A DNA stretch of 64,000 bases from JASGCL01 sp965203915 (GTDB lineage: Bacteria > Pseudomonadota > Alphaproteobacteria > JASGCL01): the NCBI GenBank assembly GCA_965203915.1, contig OZ241918.1:372001-436000 (forward strand), written 5' to 3'. The notes below the pieces were generated by a model. It had not been told where the DNA came from. It did no database searches and worked only from the letters and a program-made list of their open reading frames with translations. Within the stretch, counting starts at the first letter, position 1. The number at the start of each line of letters is the position of its first letter. Shown piece by piece: positions 60,194 to 64,000 of the stretch. The position numbers were made by a program, and so were the translations under genes.

Positions 60194-61381
60194 ATGATAT
60201 TTATTTTATGTCTTTTTTTGTGGGGCATGGTCGGGCTTGGCTTTAATTATTTGGTGCGGCGCAAAATTTTCCTACGCCAACTGCTTGTCAACAAAATGGG
60301 CAAGCAAAAACTTACCCGTCCTATAGATTTTTTATTTTTGCTGTGGCTGGTGTTGTTGGTAACGGGCAGTTTGGTATTTTTTGTCACGGGGTATTTTTCT
60401 TTGTTGCCCATTCAGCAACTTATTTTGTCGCTTAGCGTGGTGTTGGTGGCGGGCGGCGGTTTTTATTTGCTGTTGAATTATAATTGGCAAGCCCATTTGT
60501 TGACCAGCCGCTTGATAGAGGGTTTGCTATTCATGGGCACCTTGGTCAGTTTATTTATTTCTTTGGCCATTTTGGCAACATTGTTGTGGCAATCGGTAAG
60601 GTTTTTTACCATCACCCCGCTGTTCGAATTTTTGTTTTCGACCAATTGGAACCCCAGCACGGGCGAAAATTTTGGTGCCCTACCCATATTTTGGGGCAGC
60701 CTGGTTATTGCCTTGATAGCCATGATGGTGGCGACGCCGTTGGGTATTTTTACCGCCATATATTTGCATGACTATTGTAATAAAAAATTGGCGGCGTGGT
60801 TAAAACCCATGTTGGAATTGTTGGCTGGGGTGCCCACCGTGGTTTATGGTTTTTTTGCCATTTTGATAATTAGCCCGTTGATAAAACATTTTTTTGCTTT
60901 GTTTGGTTTGGCGGCTTCTTCTGAAAATGCCCTGTCGGCGGGGTTGGTGATGGGTATTGCCATCACACCTATCATCAGCTCCTTAAGCCAAGATGCCTTG
61001 AATGCCGTGCCCCATGAATTGAAGGAAGCCAGCCTTGGCCTGGGTGCCACCAAATCGGAAACCATGAGGCAGGTTATATTACCCTACGCCAGCGGCGGTA
61101 TTTTTGCCGCGATATTGATTGCCATCAGCCGCGCCGTGGGGGAAACCATGATAGTCGTCATGGCGGCGGGGTTAACCGCAAACCTCACCATCAATCCTTT
61201 AGAAAGCCTGACCACTGCCACGGTGCAGATAGTTAGTTTGTTAACGGGCGACAGTTCGTTCGACAGCCCGCAAACCTTGTCAGCCTATAGTTTGGGCTTA
61301 TTTTTGTTTATCATTACCTTGGTCATCAACAGCCTATCTATCAAATTAAACAAACAACAAAAATTAAAAGGCAGGATATGA
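60194..61381 (+). CDS. pstC: Phosphate ABC transporter permease PstC
   Basis: The ATG at 60194 follows an in-frame TTG by one codon. 395 aa, longer than E. coli PstC (319), from an N-terminal extension with about three membrane segments (ILCLFLWGMVGLGFNYLVRR, FLFLLWLVLLVTGSLVFFV). The permease core has PIFWGSLVIALIAMMVATPL, ELLAGVPTVVYGFFAILII, the EAA loop VPHELKEASLGLGATKSETM and AISRAVGETMIVVMAAG. Its stop overlaps the pstA start (ATGA). Confidence 0.94.
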   Translation: MIFILCLFLWGMVGLGFNYLVRRKIFLRQLLVNKMGKQKLTRPIDFLFLLWLVLLVTGSLVFFVTGYFSLLPIQQLILSLSVVLVAGGGFYLLLNYNWQAHLLTSRLIEGLLFMGTLVSLFISLAILATLLWQSVRFFTITPLFEFLFSTNWNPSTGENFGALPIFWGSLVIALIAMMVATPLGIFTAIYLHDYCNKKLAAWLKPMLELLAGVPTVVYGFFAILIISPLIKHFFALFGLAASSENALSAGLVMGIAITPIISSLSQDALNAVPHELKEASLGLGATKSETMRQVILPYASGGIFAAILIAISRAVGETMIVVMAAGLTANLTINPLESLTTATVQIVSLLTGDSSFDSPQTLSAYSLGLFLFIITLVINSLSIKLNKQQKLKGRI

Positions 61382-62775
61382 AAAAACCAAACAAGCCAAT
61401 CAAGCCCAGCCATCGCGCTGTTATCAAGCAAGGATTGGCGCGGCGTTACCGCGCCGAAAAACGTTTTCGCCTGTGGGGTTTGGCTGCGGTGGTGTTTGCT
61501 TTTTGTTTTTTGTCTTTTTTGTTGGTGAGTTTGACGGTGCGCGCCCTGCCCAGTTTTTATCAGGTGGAAATTACCTTGCCACTTCGATACGATGTTGCGG
61601 TGCTTGATAAGCAAAAGAAATTAGAGGGGGAGATGGTTATTTTGCAAGGCGACATGGCGGGGGTGCTAGCCCAGGGATTATACACGGCCTTGCAAGGGGG
61701 CAATGTAGGCGATGTCGCTAATAACCTAACCAACAACAGCGACCAGCAACAAAAATCCAAAGGGGCGGCGCAAAACCTAACCACCACTGTGCCAGCGGCA
61801 TGGCGCGATTCGTTGCTTTCATTGCTGTCGCCCGATGCTGTTTTTGAAACCAGTCGTTATTTATACCAACAACAAACCATGTTGAATAAGATGGAGGAGA
61901 GAAGTGTCCTTGCCTCCAGCTTGGTTGATAATTATATAAAAGGTCATGGTGCCAACAATCTAACCCTGGAGCAAAAAAATTGGCTGCAAATATTAGCCCA
62001 TAAAAAATTGATTCATAAGAAGTTTAATTGGCGATTCTTTACCAACGGCGATAGTCAACGCCCCGAATCGGCGGGTATTTTAAACGGCGTGTTGGGCTCG
62101 CTGTTGACGATTGCTATTTGTTTTGCGGTTTCTTTTCCCATTGCCATTATGGCTGGCATTTATTTGGAAGAATTTTTTGACGCCAAACATGCGCGACCCT
62201 TTTGGCAAAGGTTTTTTAACGTGGTGGAGGTTAACATCAATTCGCTGGCCGCGGTGCCTTCCATCATTTATGGCCTGTTGGGTTTGTCGGTGTTGGTTAA
62301 TTTTTTTGGCGTGCCGCGTTCATCCTCTCTTGCGGGGGGGTTGACCCTGGGCTTGATGACCATGCCGCTATTAATTATCGTAACCCGCAGTGCGCTGCGC
62401 GCCGTGCCCAATAATATTAGGGAGGCCGCTTTGTCGCTTGGCATTAACCGTTGGCAATTGGTGTTGCATCACCTGTTGCCCCTGTCATTATCGGGTATTT
62501 TAACGGGAACGATATTGGGGTTATCGCGTGCCGTGGGCGAAACCGCCCCCTTGATATTGATAGGCATGGTGGCATTTGTTATGTCGGCGGCGACCGATGT
62601 AACATCGCCCACCACAACATTGCCCGTCCAGGTTTTTTTGTGGGCCAACCATGCCGACACGGGGTTCATTTATAAAACGGCGGCTGCAATTATTGTTTTG
62701 CTTTTTTTGATTTTTCTGATTAACTTAACCGTGATTATTATTCGCCAAAAATGGACAAAACAATCGAGGGTATAA
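61378..62775 (+). CDS. pstA: Phosphate ABC transporter permease PstA with N-terminal insert
   Basis: 465 aa; E. coli PstA has 296. After the first membrane segment (LWGLAAVVFAFCFLSFLLVS) comes about 170 residues outside the membrane (LPSFYQVEITLPLRYDVAVL ...), the DUF3333-type insert seen in alphaproteobacterial PstA. The core has GVLGSLLTIAICFAVSFPIA, VNINSLAAVPSIIYGLLGLS, the EAA loop VPNNIREAALSLGINRWQLV and GLSRAVGETAPLILIGMVAF. The ATG overlaps the pstC stop, and pstB follows after 1 bp. Confidence 0.94.
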   Translation: MKKPNKPIKPSHRAVIKQGLARRYRAEKRFRLWGLAAVVFAFCFLSFLLVSLTVRALPSFYQVEITLPLRYDVAVLDKQKKLEGEMVILQGDMAGVLAQGLYTALQGGNVGDVANNLTNNSDQQQKSKGAAQNLTTTVPAAWRDSLLSLLSPDAVFETSRYLYQQQTMLNKMEERSVLASSLVDNYIKGHGANNLTLEQKNWLQILAHKKLIHKKFNWRFFTNGDSQRPESAGILNGVLGSLLTIAICFAVSFPIAIMAGIYLEEFFDAKHARPFWQRFFNVVEVNINSLAAVPSIIYGLLGLSVLVNFFGVPRSSSLAGGLTLGLMTMPLLIIVTRSALRAVPNNIREAALSLGINRWQLVLHHLLPLSLSGILTGTILGLSRAVGETAPLILIGMVAFVMSAATDVTSPTTTLPVQVFLWANHADTGFIYKTAAAIIVLLFLIFLINLTVIIIRQKWTKQSRV

Positions 62776-62776
62776 C

Positions 62777-63550
62777 ATGACCACAAAAAAATCTTCACCT
62801 ATTTTCCAGTGTAATAACCTGTCGGTTTATTATGGTGACAAACAGGCGTTAAAAAATATTACTTTATCCGTGGCTAAAAACAAAATCACGGCTTTGATTG
62901 GGCCGTCGGGTTGTGGCAAATCGACATTTTTAAAATCCCTCAACCGCATGAATGACCTGGTTGATAATTGCCATATGACGGGCCAGGTATTGTTGGATGG
63001 TCGCGACATTTACGCCAAGGATACCGACGTGGTGTTGTTGCGTTCACGGGTCGGGATGGTTTTTCAAAAACCAAATCCCTTTGCCAAAAGCATTTATGAC
63101 AATGTTGCCTATGCCCCCAAAATACATGGGTTGGTAAAAAACAAAACCGATACCGATGAAATAGTCGAAACCAGTTTAAAAAAAGCTGGGCTGTGGGATG
63201 AGGTAAAAGATGATTTAAAAAAATCGGGCACCGCCCTGTCGGGTGGGCAACAACAACGTTTGTGCATCGCCCGCACCATCGCCATCAACCCCGATGTTAT
63301 CTTGATGGACGAACCATGTTCGGCGCTTGACCCCATTGCCACGGCAAGGATAGAAGATTTGATGGCCGAATTGGCGAAAAAATATACCATTATTATTGTC
63401 ACCCATTCGATGTCACAGGCGCGGCGGGTTTCCGACATAACTTGTTTTTTTTATTTAGGTGATTTAATAGAAAGTGGTAGGACGGACGATATTTTCGACA
63501 ACCCAAAAGATAAAAAAACATACAATTATATTACGGGAAGGTTTGGCTAA
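62777..63550 (+). CDS. pstB: Phosphate ABC transporter ATP-binding protein
   Basis: 257 aa, full length. LIGPSGCGKSTFLKSLNRMN holds Walker A, GMVFQKPNPFAKSIYDNVAY the Q-loop, LSGGQQQRLCIARTIAINPD the signature, and VILMDEPCSALDPIATARIE Walker B. The end YNYITGRFG is typical. It powers PstCA. Starts 1 bp after the pstA stop. Confidence 0.97.
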   Translation: MTTKKSSPIFQCNNLSVYYGDKQALKNITLSVAKNKITALIGPSGCGKSTFLKSLNRMNDLVDNCHMTGQVLLDGRDIYAKDTDVVLLRSRVGMVFQKPNPFAKSIYDNVAYAPKIHGLVKNKTDTDEIVETSLKKAGLWDEVKDDLKKSGTALSGGQQQRLCIARTIAINPDVILMDEPCSALDPIATARIEDLMAELAKKYTIIIVTHSMSQARRVSDITCFFYLGDLIESGRTDDIFDNPKDKKTYNYITGRFG

Positions 63551-63552
63551 AG

Positions 63553-64000
63553 ATGAACAATGGCAATTTAATAAGAAGAGAAGAAGCGCGTGATTTTAAG
63601 CATTTGTTTCAGTTGCTGGAAAAAATGGACAAAATTGCAACCAAAATGGTGAAGGACTTCCTTGACCAGTTGCAACACCCTGAGGGTGCGGCGTTAAAAA
63701 AAATCATGGCCGCCGACCGCGACCTGGATGAATTGGAAATTATTGTCAATGAAGAGGTCATTGCCATTATCAGCCGTTGGCAACCCGTCGCCAACGATCT
63801 GCGCATGATGATGGCGGCGATAAAAATTGCCACGGCATTCGAACGCATCGGCGACTATATCCATAGCAATTCTAACAAGATTATTTTTTCGTTAGAAAAT
63901 GGTTTGAATCCCAAATCCATCAATATTAAGGCTTTAGGCAACCTGGGGGTGAGGATTGTTGCCTTGATGAGTTTGGTGTCGCAAGATATAAAAAATCATG
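63553..64000 (+). CDS. phoU: Phosphate-transport regulator PhoU (3' end outside window)
   Basis: ATG 63553 lies two bases after the pstB stop, and the frame is open to the window end (149 codons). The sequence shows the PhoU three-helix repeat: a first helix KHLFQLLEKMDKIATKMVKD, then VNEEVIAIISRWQPVANDLR with MMMAAIKIATAFERIGDYIH, the E/D-containing metal-binding signature of the family. PhoU restrains Pst transport and PhoR signalling when phosphate is plentiful. Last visible gene of pstSCAB-phoU. Confidence 0.93.
   Translation, partial: MNNGNLIRREEARDFKHLFQLLEKMDKIATKMVKDFLDQLQHPEGAALKKIMAADRDLDELEIIVNEEVIAIISRWQPVANDLRMMMAAIKIATAFERIGDYIHSNSNKIIFSLENGLNPKSINIKALGNLGVRIVALMSLVSQDIKNH

Overview
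The window comes from a Gram-negative bacterium and fits an alphaproteobacterium best. The reasons are LpxC, RlpA and a C-terminal-phenylalanine outer-membrane barrel family, the PstA subunit with a large N-terminal insert, a Tat-exported MsrP, the moeA-moaD-moaE cluster, and an ispB gene divergent from a TrmN6-type methyltransferase. I cannot name the genus. Most of the window (about 9.2-64 kb) is dense housekeeping sequence with short intergenic gaps. The first 9 kb is accessory in character.

Region 1 (1-9.2 kb) holds five same-strand copies of an outer-membrane beta-barrel family, the first cut by the window edge. A sixth, divergent copy lies at 10.5-11.3 kb. Copies 4 and 5 are separated by about 2.1 kb of long repeats built from 21-nt hairpins. 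A second block of the same repeat lies at 7.6-8.35 kb and abuts the stop codon of a DUF559 (Vsr-like) endonuclease gene. A short, promoter-bearing small ORF follows.

Region 2 (9.2-30 kb) is metabolism and information processing: a thiolase, ispB, trmN6, a Bax-inhibitor-1 family protein, accA, msrP, pepA, purH, a glycosyltransferase and a YciI protein. The minus-strand run rlmB-purE-purK-pepP-priA follows. RlmB carries a 270-residue Gly/Arg-rich extension.

Region 3 (29.4-47 kb) has metA (with the residue typical of acetyl-CoA users) and a small lipoprotein. It then has atpD-atpC without the other F1 genes, a soluble lytic transglycosylase and moaB. cobU, a RutE-like nitroreductase, a MurU-like nucleotidyltransferase, pgk and an NhaD-type antiporter follow, then a DUF192 protein and the minus-strand run ffh, acnA, moeA, moaD, moaE and GNAT. 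MoaB, MoaD, MoaE and MoeA all serve molybdopterin synthesis, and MsrP is a local user of that cofactor.

Region 4 (47-64 kb) has lpxC, rlpA, mgtE, an EamA transporter, the rpsF-rpsR-rplI operon and an RND efflux pair. It ends with the phosphate uptake operon pstS-pstC-pstA-pstB-phoU, cut by the window end. Directly upstream of pstS are seven perfect tandem copies of a 37-bp unit. Each unit contains TTGACT, a 17-bp spacer and TATACA, that is, a complete sigma-70-type promoter. This promoter array and the hairpin-repeat/DUF559/outer-membrane-family locus are the two most unusual things in the window.
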